From: Aquirhabdus sp.
GTDB lineage: Bacteria > Pseudomonadota > Gammaproteobacteria > Pseudomonadales > Moraxellaceae
NCBI GenBank assembly: GCA_030152425.1
Contig: JASLJP010000160.1
Span: 1 to 5,238 of the forward strand
Length of the DNA stretch: 5,238 bases
Direction of reading: 5' to 3'
Part shown: one piece after another, positions 5,171 to 5,238 of the stretch
Layout: every line of letters starts with the position of its first letter
Numbering within the stretch: the stretch's first letter is position 1
The notes under the pieces: model-generated
The model's database searches: none
The model's input: only the letters and a program-made list of their open reading frames with translations
What the model was told of the DNA's origin: nothing
Translations under genes and position numbers: made by a program

Positions 5171-5186
5171 GGTGAGCTGAATCACA
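5171..5186. promoter_or_regulatory. CRP/Vfr-like binding site upstream of the DUF4105 gene
   Basis: GGTGA-GCTGAA-TCACA matches nine of the ten conserved bases of the CRP consensus TGTGA-N6-TCACA. It is centred 45 bases upstream of the preferred ATG at 5133. Relative to the candidate -10 the site lies near -25, which would favour repression; activation would need a different start point. The match is good for such a short intergenic stretch, but the binding protein is not in view. Confidence 0.4.
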
Positions 5187-5238
5187 TGCTGGCGCGGTGA
5201 TCATGGCGTAAGCAGTCCTGCCACGCGAGATTTTTAAG

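Overview
The window comes from a moderately GC-rich Gram-negative bacterium, most likely a gamma- or betaproteobacterium. The evidence is an outer-membrane-type DUF4105 protein with a signal peptide and an aromatic C-terminus, a c-di-GMP signalling gene of proteobacterial type, a CRP/Vfr-like box and a DUF971 protein. The sequence alone does not fix the genus. There are no tRNA, rRNA, CRISPR or insertion-sequence features.

Layout. Positions 2-720 hold the end of a plus-strand operon: the C-terminal 144 residues of a HEAT-repeat protein, overlapping by ATGA a small DUF971 protein with an intact Cys-x-Cys-x2-Cys...His zinc motif. A strong intrinsic terminator closes this operon and includes the stop codon in its loop. 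Convergent to it, on the minus strand, lies a complete 672-residue GAF-GGDEF-EAL protein (752-2770). Its diguanylate cyclase signature, I-site and phosphodiesterase catalytic residues are all present. Positions 2771-3192 form a 422-base gap with no convincing conventional gene but much fine structure. Finally, 3193-5133 on the minus strand encodes a secreted DUF4105 (Lnb-like) protein with a predicted beta-barrel C-terminus. Its upstream region carries a possible -10 element and a CRP-like palindrome.

How the parts may work together. The two plus-strand genes look translationally coupled and may act in one protein-assembly or cofactor process, but their substrate is unknown. The GAF-GGDEF-EAL protein should make and/or break c-di-GMP in response to a cytoplasmic signal. 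The DUF4105 protein acts in the envelope and appears to be a separate transcription unit.

The most interesting stretch is the leader of the GAF-GGDEF-EAL gene. That gene has no Shine-Dalgarno sequence and an in-frame stop two codons before its ATG. A candidate 34-codon ORF with a good ribosome binding site lies just upstream. The first 10 bases of this small ORF are perfectly complementary to the bases just before the GGDEF-EAL start codon. This arrangement could let translation of the leader control synthesis of the c-di-GMP enzyme. It is a hypothesis drawn from sequence only.
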